Shown here in pieces: positions 1 through 6,869 of a DNA stretch of 33,560 bases. Numbering within the stretch: position 1 is the stretch's first letter; each line of letters opens with the position of its first letter. The translations under genes and the position numbers were made by a program. Source of the stretch: a virus; the IMG/VR virus record IMGVR_UViG_3300029951_000382, positions 1 through 33,560 of that record; one strand, given 5' to 3'. The notes below the pieces were generated by a model. That model made no database searches. It saw only the letters and a list, made by a program, of their open reading frames with translations, and was not told the origin of the DNA.

Positions 1-927
1 AACGGCTGGGACAAGTCGTTCAACCAGGACGTGCTGAAACTGATCCAGCGGGACGGCCGTTACTACTCGGTCCCGGTGGACATCCACCACATCAATGTCC
101 TGTGGTCCAACAAGCGGCTCTGCGACAGGGTCGGCGTCCCGACGAATCCGCAGACCATCCCGGAGTTCATCGCCGCGCTGGGCAAGATCCAGCAGTCCGG
201 GCACATCCCGCTGGCGATATCCCGCGACCCGTCCGAGTCCTGGCAGCTCCAGCACGTGATGGAGGCCATGCTGATCGGCACGCTGGGGCCGGAGGGCTGG
301 GCGGCGCTGTGGCTGCCGGGCGCCGACTGGGCGTCGGCGGGCGTCACCCAGGCGCTGGAGCACTTCCACCAGGTGATGCTGCACGCGCCCGGCACCGGCG
401 GCAACATGTCCTGGGACCAGGTCAGCGCCCAGGTCGCGCAGGGCCAGGCGGCGTACCAGATCATGGGCGACTGGACCGAGGCGAGCTTCACCGTCACCTT
501 CAACCTCCAGCCGCACGTGGACTACGACTGGGCCCCCAGCCCGGGCACCACCGGGGTCTTCGACTTCGCCTCGGACTGCTTCACGCTGCCCAAGGGCGCC
601 CCGCACCGGGACGCCACCATCGCCTGGCTGAACGAGTGCGGCAGCCAGGAGGGGCAGGACTCGTTCACCACGGTGAAGGGCGCCATCCCGCCGCGCGCCA
701 GCATCGGCGCACAGGAGCGCACACTGTTCGACAGCTACCTCCAGTGGTCGCTGGACGAGTGGGCGAAGGACAAGATCGTCGGCTCGCTCACCCACGGTGT
801 GGTCGCGCCCGGCGCCTGGAACAACGACATCCTGACGGCGATCGGGGTCTACCTGACCGACCCGGACACCGGCAAGCTGCAGACCAGCCTGGAGGCCGCC
901 GCCGCCAAGCACTTCGCCGCGACCTGA
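1..927 (+). CDS. Sugar ABC transporter extracellular substrate-binding protein (5' end outside window)
   Basis: The reading frame is open from the first base and ends at TGA 925-927, so the N-terminus, signal peptide and lipobox lie outside the window. The visible 308 residues look like the C-terminal two thirds of a family 1 extracellular solute-binding protein. There is a helix-rich segment around EFIAALGKIQQSGHIP, an aromatic MGDWTEASF stretch typical of the hinge and ligand pocket, and the usual late FDFASDCFTLPKGAPH region. Such proteins capture sugars or oligosaccharides outside the membrane and hand them to an ABC permease. The next gene, on the opposite strand, is a DeoR-type sugar regulator, which fits a carbohydrate locus. 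The substrate cannot be read from sequence. Confidence 0.85.
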   Translation, partial: NGWDKSFNQDVLKLIQRDGRYYSVPVDIHHINVLWSNKRLCDRVGVPTNPQTIPEFIAALGKIQQSGHIPLAISRDPSESWQLQHVMEAMLIGTLGPEGWAALWLPGADWASAGVTQALEHFHQVMLHAPGTGGNMSWDQVSAQVAQGQAAYQIMGDWTEASFTVTFNLQPHVDYDWAPSPGTTGVFDFASDCFTLPKGAPHRDATIAWLNECGSQEGQDSFTTVKGAIPPRASIGAQERTLFDSYLQWSLDEWAKDKIVGSLTHGVVAPGAWNNDILTAIGVYLTDPDTGKLQTSLEAAAAKHFAAT

Positions 928-955
928 GCCGGGGCCGCCGGGCCGGCGGCGCCGC

Positions 956-1747
956 TCAGCGGGCCGGGGCCGCCGCCACGACGAGTCTGCCGACCGTCGC
1001 GGCGGCGGCCTCCCTGGTGGCGGCGGGCATCGCCTCGTCGGTGATCAGGGTGTCCACCGCCGACAGCGGCGCGTAGGAACTGAGGCTGACCATCCCCCAC
1101 TTGCTGTGGTCCGCCAGTACCACCACCTGCGAGGCGCAGCCCATCAGTGCCCGGTTGGTCTCCGACTCGGCCAGGTTGGGGGTGGTCAGTCCGGCGTCCT
1201 GGTCTATCCCGTGGCAGCCCATGAACAACTGATCGACGTGCAGGTCGTGCAGGGCGAGCGCGGCGATCGGGCCGACCAGGGCGTCCGAGGGGGTGCGTAC
1301 GCCCCCGGTGAGCACCACCACCGGGCCGGTCCGGCCGGGGCGGCGGGCCTCCTCGAAGACGTCGGCCACCCGTACCGAGTTGGTCACCACGGTGAGCCGC
1401 TGCACCCGCAGCAGGTGCCGGGCGAGGGCGTGCGTGGTGGTCCCCGCCGACAGCGCGATGGCGGTGCCGGGGCGGACCAGGGCGGCCGCCGCCTGGGCGA
1501 TCTCGTCCTTGGCCTCCGGATCCCATTCGGTCTTGGCCTCGAAGCCCGGCTCGATCCGGCTGACCGCGTCCGAGAGCAGCGCGCCGCCGTGCACCTTCTC
1601 CACCAGACCCTGCCGGGCCAGGTCGGACAGGTCGCGACGGATCGTCATGTCGGAGACCCCGAAGCGCAGCGAGAGCTCCCCGACCCGGACGCTGCCCGCC
1701 CGCCGGACCTCGGCCAGGATCACCGATTGGCGCCGTTTCGCCAGCAT
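956..1747 (-). CDS. DeoR-family transcriptional regulator of sugar metabolism
   Basis: This 263-residue protein begins MLAKRRQSVILAEV at ATG 1747, preceded by an AGGGGG ribosome-binding site. A longer frame reaches 1801, but the family normally starts at this MLAxxR sequence. Residues about 5-57 are the DeoR winged helix-turn-helix, with VSDMTIRRDLSDL as recognition helix and the family signature VEKVHGGAL just after it. The rest is the sugar-phosphate-binding DeoR C-terminal domain (ISOCOT fold), recognisable by ALSAGTTTHALARHL and VVVLTGG. It probably represses sugar catabolic or transport genes until a phosphorylated sugar binds. It converges on the binding-protein gene with 28 bp between the stops. 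It is host DNA, with base composition like its neighbours. Confidence 0.88.
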   Translation of the reverse strand: MLAKRRQSVILAEVRRAGSVRVGELSLRFGVSDMTIRRDLSDLARQGLVEKVHGGALLSDAVSRIEPGFEAKTEWDPEAKDEIAQAAAALVRPGTAIALSAGTTTHALARHLLRVQRLTVVTNSVRVADVFEEARRPGRTGPVVVLTGGVRTPSDALVGPIAALALHDLHVDQLFMGCHGIDQDAGLTTPNLAESETNRALMGCASQVVVLADHSKWGMVSLSSYAPLSAVDTLITDEAMPAATREAAAATVGRLVVAAAPAR

Positions 1748-1865
1748 GGCATCCCCCTGCGGCCAAAGCCTGCACAGTCCGACACGGTCCAACGCAATCA
1801 AACAGGAACGCGCATATCACATGCCCCAGCGGGGGCACTGTCAAGAGTTCTCACAGCAAGCGCTC

Positions 1866-2497
1866 TCATACGGAGCGCGATCGCCGGTCGGCGGTCAGCG
1901 CCGCGGCGGGCCCCTCCGGCGGCGCCACCAGCGGCCGTGCCCGGCGCGCCTGCCGCACCCCGTCCCAGGTCAGCACCAGCAGCGCGGACCAGACCAGGCC
2001 GAAGCCCGCCCAGGCCGCCGCCGACATCCGCTCATGGAACACCAGGATGCCCAGGGCGAACTGGAACACCGGCGCCAGATACTGCAACAGCCCCAGGGTG
2101 GTCAGCGGCACCCGTACCGCCGCCGCGCCGAAGGCCAGCAGCGGCAGCGCGGTGACCACCCCGCAGAGCAGCAGCAGCGCGCTGTGCCCCCAGCCGTAGG
2201 AGCCGGGCACGGTCCGGCCCAGCGTCCCGGTGCCCTCGGCGGTCAGGTAGACCAGGTACCCGGCGGCGGGCAGGAACTGGAAGGCGGTCTCCCCGGCCAG
2301 GCTCTCCAGGCCGCTCAGGCCGACCTTCTTCTTGATCAGGCCGTACACCCCGAAGGAGAAGGCGAGGGTCAGCGCCAGCCACGGCAGGTGCCCGTAGCCG
2401 ACGGTGAGCACCGCGACCGCGAGCGCGCCGACCCCCACCGCCGTCCACTGCGCCGGGCGCAGCTTCTCCCGGTAGACCAGGACGCCGAACGGAGTGG
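1866..2497 (-). pseudogene. rarD: RarD/EamA-family permease, interrupted by prophage insertion (C-terminal part only)
   Basis: About 210 residues match the C-terminal two thirds of a RarD-type drug/metabolite transporter. They start at FGVLVYREKLRPAQW and include several hydrophobic segments (VGVGALAVAVLTVGYG, LALTLAFSFGVYGLIKKK, SALLLLCGVVTALPLLAFG, LTTLGLLQYLAPVFQFALGILVF). Full RarD proteins have about 300 residues and ten membrane helices. Upstream of FGVLVY the frame runs to a GTG at 2558 but encodes a hydrophilic stretch (PDRSAGEAVDAHP) unlike any permease, and GC content falls there. So the gene is cut at about 2497 and its 5' part should lie beyond the far end of the prophage. Precise excision would restore it. 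The RarD label is by pattern; other EamA members are possible. Confidence 0.85.
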
Positions 2498-2516
2498 TTT
2501 CCCCACTCGCAGGATG
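2484..2516. other. Prophage/host junction, probable attachment site (attL or attR)
   Basis: Host RarD coding sequence stops making sense here and the lower-GC phage DNA begins. GAGTGG (2492-2497), TTTCC, CCACTC (2503-2508) is a perfect 6-bp inverted repeat lying across the break. A short imperfect palindrome around a two-base core is the usual design of large serine integrase sites. That fits insertion inside a protein gene rather than a tRNA gene. The assignment to serine integrase is an inference, because no integrase gene is in the window and the other end is not visible. Confidence 0.6.
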
Positions 2517-2678
2517 TGCGTCCACGGCTTCACCTGCGGATCGATCGGGAATCCGCACAGCTTCGAACAGTCCTGACTGCCGCGTGACATCAAGGGCACG
2601 CTATGATTCGAACGTATCTTCGATCCTTCTACCTGAGTGCTTCCGGCCAAACCGCTGTGATCGCGTCATGACGGTTAG

Positions 2679-2715
2679 TTGACACTTGACACCCGATCCT
2701 GCGGGTATCTATGGT
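2679..2715 (+). promoter_or_regulatory. Repressor-gene promoter overlapping operator-like site 1
   Basis: TTGACACTTGACA (2679-2691) is a one-base variant of the 13-bp motif repeated in this prophage. Its second TTGACA (2686-2691) has the right spacing (18 bp) to TATGGT (2710-2715), a TANNNT-type -10 box. The spacer contains the inverted repeat ACCCG/CGGGT. Transcription would start near 2722 and give a leader of about 40 bases before the repressor gene at 2761. The site overlaps the -35 box, so autoregulation by the repressor is the natural reading. Confidence 0.65.
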
Positions 2716-2760
2716 CTTGGTAGGCAATCACGTTCGCGGCGCTAGAAGGGTCGAGATTAA

Positions 2761-3279
2761 ATGCCACGACCGAGGACACTGCCTGATGATGAAATTCTGG
2801 TGCGGGACAAAGATTTCCTGGGTCTGAGTCTCAATGAAATCGCGGACAAGTACGGCGTGAGCAAGCAGGCCGTAAGCGCGCTTTTCATTGAGATGGGTAG
2901 ACCATGGGGCGCGGTAGCGCCGGTAAATTACCGGGACTATCTGCCCTGGGACATCGGTCGCGATCATCAGGCCCTTGATGCCGCACAGAGGCTCAGGGCA
3001 CACATCAGGTGGAGGACAGGACACCCGTCGACAGACGCGCAGTTGCGTCGTCTGTCCAACTGGCATGCACGCATCACACGCGAGAATGTAACAGTTGTGT
3101 ACGATCCTGTCCTGCCGTCGCCGTGGATCTACGTGCCGCGCACGGCTTCTGACGGAGAGTTGATCATCCGCTGGCCGGCAGACATAGAGCCTCCGACCGA
3201 CGTTCAGCGCGCTGTCCTGCTGCTACCCAGGGGCCCTGAGCTGGGCGAACGGCATGTCAGGGAGACTCTGAGTAGCTAG
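2761..3279 (+). CDS. Phage immunity repressor, mycobacteriophage L5 gp71-like
   Basis: This 172-residue protein has an N-terminal helix-turn-helix at residues about 21-45 (LSLNEIADKYGVSKQAVSAL). The rest shares features with L5 gp71 as I remember it. Both have ExADxYGVxxQAVS in the helix-turn-helix, then PWD with a downstream A-QRLR, a W-x(5)-R segment, a V-x-(F/Y)-DP strand, then YVPR-x(4)-D-x(2)-LxIR and WP-x-DIE. Length is also close (183 in L5). L5 gp71 binds asymmetric sites to silence the lytic promoter and to stop elongating polymerase at many stoperators. Here the gene is the first in the prophage next to the attachment site, with its own promoter/operator and a terminator behind it, as expected for a gene expressed alone in the lysogen. 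ATG 2761 has an AGAAGG ribosome-binding site 11 bases upstream. A generic phage DNA-binding protein is the alternative. Confidence 0.72.
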   Translation: MPRPRTLPDDEILVRDKDFLGLSLNEIADKYGVSKQAVSALFIEMGRPWGAVAPVNYRDYLPWDIGRDHQALDAAQRLRAHIRWRTGHPSTDAQLRRLSNWHARITRENVTVVYDPVLPSPWIYVPRTASDGELIIRWPADIEPPTDVQRAVLLLPRGPELGERHVRETLSS

Positions 3280-3312
3280 CCTTTACAACTTCATTACACA
3301 TCGTCACATGTC

Positions 3313-3344
3313 AGTGCTCGGTCCTAGAGTGGGCCGAGCACTTT
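3313..3344 (+). terminator. Rho-independent-type terminator after the repressor gene
   Basis: AGTGCTCGG (3313-3321) pairs perfectly with CCGAGCACT (3334-3342) around a 12-base loop and is followed by TTCGTTG. It lies 34 bases behind the repressor stop and just before the next promoter, so it separates repressor transcription from the early operon. Confidence 0.75.
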
Positions 3345-3359
3345 CGTTGTAGGTTGAAC

Positions 3360-3397
3360 TTGACGCTTGACAGGCGCACAAAGTGCGCGCGTATGAT
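3360..3397 (+). promoter_or_regulatory. Early promoter overlapping operator-like site 2
   Basis: TTGACGCTTGACA (3360-3372) is a perfect copy of the repeated motif, and TTGAAC six bases before it adds a third TTGA-type step. TTGACA (3367-3372) is followed 19 bases later by a near-consensus TATGAT (3392-3397). The spacer carries GCGCAC-AAA-GTGCGC, a perfect inverted repeat. This is the best promoter in the window and the likely start of the rightward early operon. A repressor bound here would shut that operon off. Confidence 0.75.
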
Positions 3398-3423
3398 CGT
3401 CGTCACACATCAAGCGGAGCGGG

Positions 3424-3477
3424 ATGGGTCAGTTGCGTGACAGATGTGATGGAACAGCGTCAGCGGGGGGCAGTTGA
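3424..3477 (+). CDS. Possible 17-residue leader peptide
   Basis: An ATG at 3424 with GCGGAGCGGG in front opens a 17-codon frame (MGQLRDRCDG...) whose TGA at 3475-3477 overlaps the ATG 3477 of the next gene. The overlap geometry resembles that of the other early genes, so it could couple translation. It is too short to distinguish from chance. Confidence 0.25.
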   Translation: MGQLRDRCDGTASAGGS

Positions 3478-3827
3478 TGACATTGGCGTCCGTACTGCCG
3501 GACGAACGTGGGCCGCAGACGGCCAAAACCGAAACCTTGTACGATGATGCGCCGTATGCCCGATTGATGGTCTTTCACTACCAGTGGGCAGATGTGTACT
3601 GGCTCTACGTCAGCGAGCACACCGACCCGGACGCCATCGAAGATCTCTGGACACACCTTCCCAAGACTGCCCGCTTCTCCGAATCAGAACCGTGCGCACG
3701 TGGATTCGGCAACGACGCAACACGATGCGTCGTGCACACCTTTATTGCTCGGAGAGGAGAACTGATTGAGTCAAGTCTCACGCCGGAGGTCTTTTTCACA
3801 AGTCAAGTCATGGGCCAGCTGCTCTGA
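3477..3827 (+). CDS. Early protein of unknown function
   Basis: The 116-residue product is not recognised. Its middle is aromatic and acidic (YARLMVFHYQWADVYWLYVSEHTDPDAIEDLW), suggesting a small alpha/beta fold. It is the first substantial gene behind the early promoter. The frame can start at TTG 3474 or ATG 3477, both close behind GCGGGGGGC. ATG is preferred. The last 62 bases overlap the start of the following nuclease gene, an unusually long overlap here. Either this C-terminus is tolerated or this frame is not fully used. Confidence 0.55.
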   Translation: MTLASVLPDERGPQTAKTETLYDDAPYARLMVFHYQWADVYWLYVSEHTDPDAIEDLWTHLPKTARFSESEPCARGFGNDATRCVVHTFIARRGELIESSLTPEVFFTSQVMGQLL

Positions 3828-4572
3828 GGCGTACCGACTGGAGCGCATTGTACGGGCCCCGCGACGGCCGGCAGCATGGTTCACTCATGGCACCGCATTT
3901 CACGCCGCCGTAGAGGCGTACGAGCGCTCTGGACGCACACTGACACCGGATCAGTGCATCGCCGAATTCGAGGCCGCATGGGCTGTCAGCATCATGCAGG
4001 ATTTTGAGAAGGAACCTGATCTGTCGGTGTGGATGACCGGTGGCCGGCGCAAGCCGGAGATGGACATCGAAGTCCGCTACGCCGAAGGCAAAGACATGGT
4101 CCTCCAGTACCTTGACTACATCTCCAAGAGTGGTGAGACGATCTGGACGGCGCCCGATGGGCGCCTAGCGGTCGAGCTGGAAATTGAGTTTGAACTCTCC
4201 GGCGTTCGCGTTATCGTCTACATCGACCAAGTCATCGTGACCAACGCTGGCCGGCTGGTCGTCCGGGATCTGAAGACCGGATCATCCTTCAACAGCCCGA
4301 TCCAGCTTGGCACTTACGATCTGGCGCTTTCCGCCGAGTACGGCGTCAGGACCGGTTGGGGTGACTTCTACCTGGCCAAGAAGAATAAGCCGTCGGCACC
4401 AATCGATCTGAGTCCCTACACGCCTGAGCGTGTAGGTGCATGGTTCAAGGCCATGGACTCTGCCGAGTCTCAGGGCATCTACATTCCGAGTCCTGGCGAT
4501 CACTGCCGCGTATGCGGCGTATCCCAATGGTGTGTCGCCAACGGCGGCACCGACTATCAGGAGGCATCTTGA
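3766..4572 (+). CDS. Cas4/RecB-like PD-(D/E)XK exonuclease
   Basis: The 268-residue protein shows the RecB/Cas4 nuclease order. First comes SFSQVKSWASCSEAYRLE (residues about 9-26) with the first cysteine, then HGTAFHAAVEA. The catalytic block follows: an acidic strand around VELEIEFEL, then VVRDLKTG (D-x-K of PD-(D/E)XK) and the QLGTYDLAL motif. It ends in HCRVCGVSQWC. One cysteine near the N-terminus plus three at the C-terminus is the 4Fe-4S pattern of Cas4 and AddB nucleases. It probably processes DNA ends during phage recombination or replication. The start is TTG 3766 because GGAGAGGAGA lies just upstream and the first cysteine motif would be lost with a later start. No cas genes are nearby, so a CRISPR role is unlikely. 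Confidence 0.85.
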   Translation: MSQVSRRRSFSQVKSWASCSEAYRLERIVRAPRRPAAWFTHGTAFHAAVEAYERSGRTLTPDQCIAEFEAAWAVSIMQDFEKEPDLSVWMTGGRRKPEMDIEVRYAEGKDMVLQYLDYISKSGETIWTAPDGRLAVELEIEFELSGVRVIVYIDQVIVTNAGRLVVRDLKTGSSFNSPIQLGTYDLALSAEYGVRTGWGDFYLAKKNKPSAPIDLSPYTPERVGAWFKAMDSAESQGIYIPSPGDHCRVCGVSQWCVANGGTDYQEAS

Positions 4573-5102
4573 CCACGCCATACGGCGCCCCTACTCCTTC
4601 GACTCCGCCGGAGTCTCCTCTCAGCATCAACTTCAGGATCCCCGAGGTCCCTGGCGGTCCTCAGCTCACTGTCCGCGCGGGCAACGGCAATGAACTTGCC
4701 GGGCTGACCGAGGATGTTGCGCACGCTGGTGCGCGAATCGGACATGCCTTGACCGAGTTCCGGGCCGGCTTCCTTGCCGGCTCCGGGATGCCTGCCGAGG
4801 CTCCGTCAGTTCCGGCCGTAGCGGCGCCCCAGCCGCCCTATCAGGCTCCGCCGGAGCAGCAGTATCAGAATCCCTCTGGTCCGCCCCCCTGGATGGCTCC
4901 CGCCACGCCGCCTCAGCAGGGATACTCGATGCCTGCGCAGCCTCAGCCGCCGCAGACCGGTAGTGGTCCAGTGCCGATGTGTCCTCATGGTCCGCGGACC
5001 TACAAGTCTGGCATTTCCAAGGCTGGCAAGCCGTATGCCATGTGGACATGCACTCAGCCGCAGGGACCGAGCCAGTGCGAACCTGAGTGGGCCAAGAGCT
5101 AA
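4569..5102 (+). CDS. Proline/glutamine-rich protein with C-terminal zinc ribbon
   Basis: TTG 4569 overlaps the TGA of the nuclease gene (TTGA) and has AGGAGG at 4559-4564, so it beats the upstream start at 4440. The product has 177 residues. There is an N-terminal globular part (LSINFRIPEVPGGPQLTVRAG, then a helix LTEDVAHAGARIGHALTEFRAGF), a long low-complexity Pro/Gln/Ala linker (about 78-140), and a C-terminal domain. That domain has cysteines in MCPHGPR, MWTCTQP and SQCEPEW, which could bind zinc with the histidine. Its place between a nuclease and a helicase suggests a DNA-binding accessory, possibly single-strand binding. That is inference. Confidence 0.7.
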   Translation: MTTPYGAPTPSTPPESPLSINFRIPEVPGGPQLTVRAGNGNELAGLTEDVAHAGARIGHALTEFRAGFLAGSGMPAEAPSVPAVAAPQPPYQAPPEQQYQNPSGPPPWMAPATPPQQGYSMPAQPQPPQTGSGPVPMCPHGPRTYKSGISKAGKPYAMWTCTQPQGPSQCEPEWAKS

Positions 5103-5121
5103 CTCTCTTTTGCCTCATTAA

Positions 5122-5158
5122 TTGACGCTTGACAGGTAGCCGCTTCGGCGGCTACCTT
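5122..5158 (+). promoter_or_regulatory. Promoter overlapping operator-like site 3, with a hairpin in the spacer
   Basis: TTGACGCTTGACA (5122-5134) is a perfect motif copy. Its second half is a consensus -35, and TACCTT (5153-5158) 18 bases later fits a TANNNT -10. The whole spacer is GGTAGCCGC-TTCG-GCGGCTACC (5135-5156), a 9-bp perfect stem with a TTCG tetraloop. That could be a second protein site or a terminator for the upstream genes. The gap lies between the zinc-ribbon gene and the helicase gene. Confidence 0.65.
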
Positions 5159-5177
5159 CAGGGCAGAGAGAGGGGAA

Positions 5178-5981
5178 TTGCTTACTCTCACTCAAGCGAA
5201 AAACCAGCGGGGATCCGCTGGTGAGCCTCTACCGGACATCTTCCAGTCCTTTGCGCAGAACGGCATCTATATCCGGCAGGGACAGTTGACTCTGATCTCT
5301 GCCGCTCCGGGGATCGGCAAGAGTGTCTTGTCTCAGACGATCGCCACGAAATGCGGTCTTCCTGGATACTACTTCTCTGCGGACAGCGACCAGTTCGAAA
5401 TGTATTGCCGCTGTGCGGCGATGCTGACTGGCTGGCGAAAGCAAGACATCGAATCGAGTGTTCTCGCCGGGCGCACGGAGACGATCGATGCTCGACTGTC
5501 CCAGTCTGCGATGCTGAGATATGACTTCAGTGGCTCGCCGACAACGGATTACATCGATGATGAGCTGAAGGCTTACGCGATGTATGCCGGCCGGTGGCCG
5601 GCGCTGATCGTGATGGACAACATCAGCAACATCGATATCGGGGGCAGCGCCACCGATACGGCTGCACTTGAAGAAGCTTGCGCTTACCTGCATGACGTCG
5701 CCCGGGAAACGGGCGCTGCGGTAATCGCACTGCATCACGTGCAGGGAACGTATAACGATGGCAATCAGCCGGTTCCGCTGTCTGGCCTCAGGGGCCAGAT
5801 CGGGCGAGTCCCCGAAGTCGTCCTGACTCTGCACAACGCATCGACTGAGATCGAGATGTTCAATGGCGTCAATATTCTCGGCGTGAATGCGGTCAAGAAT
5901 CGTGGCGGCAAAGCCGATCCTGCTGCACGGAACACGATTCGACTGGACTTCTATCCGGAGCGTATGGAGCTGCGGGGATAG
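5178..5981 (+). CDS. DnaB-like replicative helicase ATPase (RecA fold)
   Basis: The 267-residue protein is a compact RecA-type ATPase. It has Walker A SAAPGIGKS (about 42-50), Walker B PALIVMDNIS (about 140-149), a sensor-like ALHHVQGTYND (about 181-191) and then LSGLRGQIGRVPEVVLTL, the glycine/arginine segment seen in DnaB C-terminal domains. The N-terminal primase-interacting domain of DnaB is absent. It should act with the split primase at 7817-8729 at the phage fork. The start is TTG 5178 behind GAGAGAGGGGAA. Other family members (RadA-like or RepA helicases) remain possible. Confidence 0.8.
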   Translation: MLTLTQAKNQRGSAGEPLPDIFQSFAQNGIYIRQGQLTLISAAPGIGKSVLSQTIATKCGLPGYYFSADSDQFEMYCRCAAMLTGWRKQDIESSVLAGRTETIDARLSQSAMLRYDFSGSPTTDYIDDELKAYAMYAGRWPALIVMDNISNIDIGGSATDTAALEEACAYLHDVARETGAAVIALHHVQGTYNDGNQPVPLSGLRGQIGRVPEVVLTLHNASTEIEMFNGVNILGVNAVKNRGGKADPAARNTIRLDFYPERMELRG

Positions 5982-6031
5982 TCAAGATCATCTTTAACTG
6001 ACACTGTCGAAAATTTCTTAGGGGAGCACAC

Positions 6032-6169
6032 GTGGACTACAAGTTGTGGATGGCCGAGGCGATGACTCGGCTGATGAAGCCGGCCAAGCCGGCATACGCG
6101 CCGAATCGTGCCGGCAGGCGCGCGGCGATGCGGAGCACTCAGAAGCGAGGAAAGGGGTTCACCAAGTGA
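6032..6169 (+). CDS. Small basic early protein (45 residues)
   Basis: GTG 6032 follows AGGGGAG at a good distance, and the TGA (6167-6169) overlaps the next gene's GTG in a GTGA arrangement. The product begins with a short amphipathic part (YKLWMAEAMTRLMKP) and ends strongly basic (RAGRRAAMRSTQKRGKG). That suggests nucleic-acid binding, but there is no recognisable family. Translational coupling on both sides is the main support. Confidence 0.6.
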   Translation: MDYKLWMAEAMTRLMKPAKPAYAPNRAGRRAAMRSTQKRGKGFTK

Positions 6170-6432
6170 CCTATCGCGAGATTCGCGTCTATGACGAGAA
6201 CATTCATCTCGTCACCGAGACTGACGGAACTCACACCGTGAGCAAGCTTTTCGGCAAGTCTCCTTACTTCGGCACGAATCAAATCGAGCTGTCTCGGGGT
6301 GAAGCCTTCCGGCATCCTCATGACGAAGAGTACGACAGGATCGGGCAGTATCTCGCTGTTCGACGTGCCCTGTTGGCTGAAGCTGAGGTGCTTGCCAAGG
6401 CTCTTGCCCTTCTTGGTGTGACCGTCGATTGA
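6166..6432 (+). CDS. Early protein of unknown function (88 residues)
   Basis: The start is GTG 6166, overlapping the stop of the small basic gene; the longer frame from 6046 would bury that gene. The product opens with strands (YREIRVYDENIHLVTETDGTHTVSKLF) and ends with a helix of leucine and alanine (RRALLAEAEVLAKALALLG), perhaps a dimerisation helix. No family is recognised. Its stop overlaps the TTG of the endonuclease VII gene, so it belongs to one translationally coupled chain. Confidence 0.65.
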   Translation: MTYREIRVYDENIHLVTETDGTHTVSKLFGKSPYFGTNQIELSRGEAFRHPHDEEYDRIGQYLAVRRALLAEAEVLAKALALLGVTVD

Positions 6433-6869
6433 CCGCACGTAAGGGCTATCGACCCTGCAAGAAGTGCCACCGAGATCGGGCAGAGAGATTCTTCACCTCG
6501 GCCAGAGGCCATACGTGCTCATCGTGTCGCAAGAATGGCCGCTCTGCGGCCGGACATGAGGCCAGAGTCATGGCCACCTATGGACTCGCCAAGGGCGAGT
6601 ATGAAGCACTCTTCAAGGCTCAGGACGGCCGATGTGCCATCTGTGGTGGAAGGCGCCGAGAGCGCCTATCGGTAGACCACTGCCACAAGACTGGGCTCAT
6701 CCGAGGACTTCTCTGCCGAATGTGTAATGGCCGTCTGCTGACGGCTGCACGAGACAAGCCGGATGTTCTACGTGCCGGCGCTGACTATCTCGACAATCCA
6801 CCCGCAGCGCGGGTGATCGGACAACGCTTCTACACGGGCGAAGACAAGAAAGCGGGGAAACTATGGTGA
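6429..6869 (+). CDS. Recombination endonuclease VII (HNH/treble-clef nuclease)
   Basis: The 146-residue protein carries the endonuclease VII signature. After YGLAKGEYEALFKAQDGRCAICGG come SVDHCHKTGLIRGLLCRMCN, where CAIC and CRMC bind the structural zinc and the DH-x-H element is catalytic. An additional N-terminal pair, CKKCHRD and CSSCRK (about 10-34), is seen in many actinophage versions. T4 endonuclease VII resolves branched DNA before packaging; related phage enzymes may instead nick host DNA. TTG 6429 overlaps the previous stop (TTGA). No typical intron or homing context surrounds it. Confidence 0.87.
   Translation: MTARKGYRPCKKCHRDRAERFFTSARGHTCSSCRKNGRSAAGHEARVMATYGLAKGEYEALFKAQDGRCAICGGRRRERLSVDHCHKTGLIRGLLCRMCNGRLLTAARDKPDVLRAGADYLDNPPAARVIGQRFYTGEDKKAGKLW

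Noticed and set aside
1836-1843. CTGTCAAG upstream of the DeoR gene as a further operator copy
   Set aside because: It is in host DNA, matches only the seven-base core and lacks the second half.
2498-2558. N-terminal extension of the permease frame to GTG 2558
   Set aside because: The encoded residues are hydrophilic and unlike RarD, and they lie in phage DNA. The frame is open by chance.
102-2576. Long open frames opposite or overlapping the host genes (102-1076, 849-1844, 1106-2155, 1293-2576)
   Set aside because: They are Arg/Gly/Pro-rich shadows of GC-rich genes. The frames chosen have recognisable domains.
3766-4572. A CRISPR-Cas link for the Cas4-like nuclease
   Set aside because: There is no repeat-spacer array and no other cas gene in the window. 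Phage Cas4-like nucleases are common in replication modules.
5994-6007. CTGACACTGTCGA before the 45-residue gene as a degenerate operator
   Set aside because: Only the first half resembles the motif, with too many differences to call.
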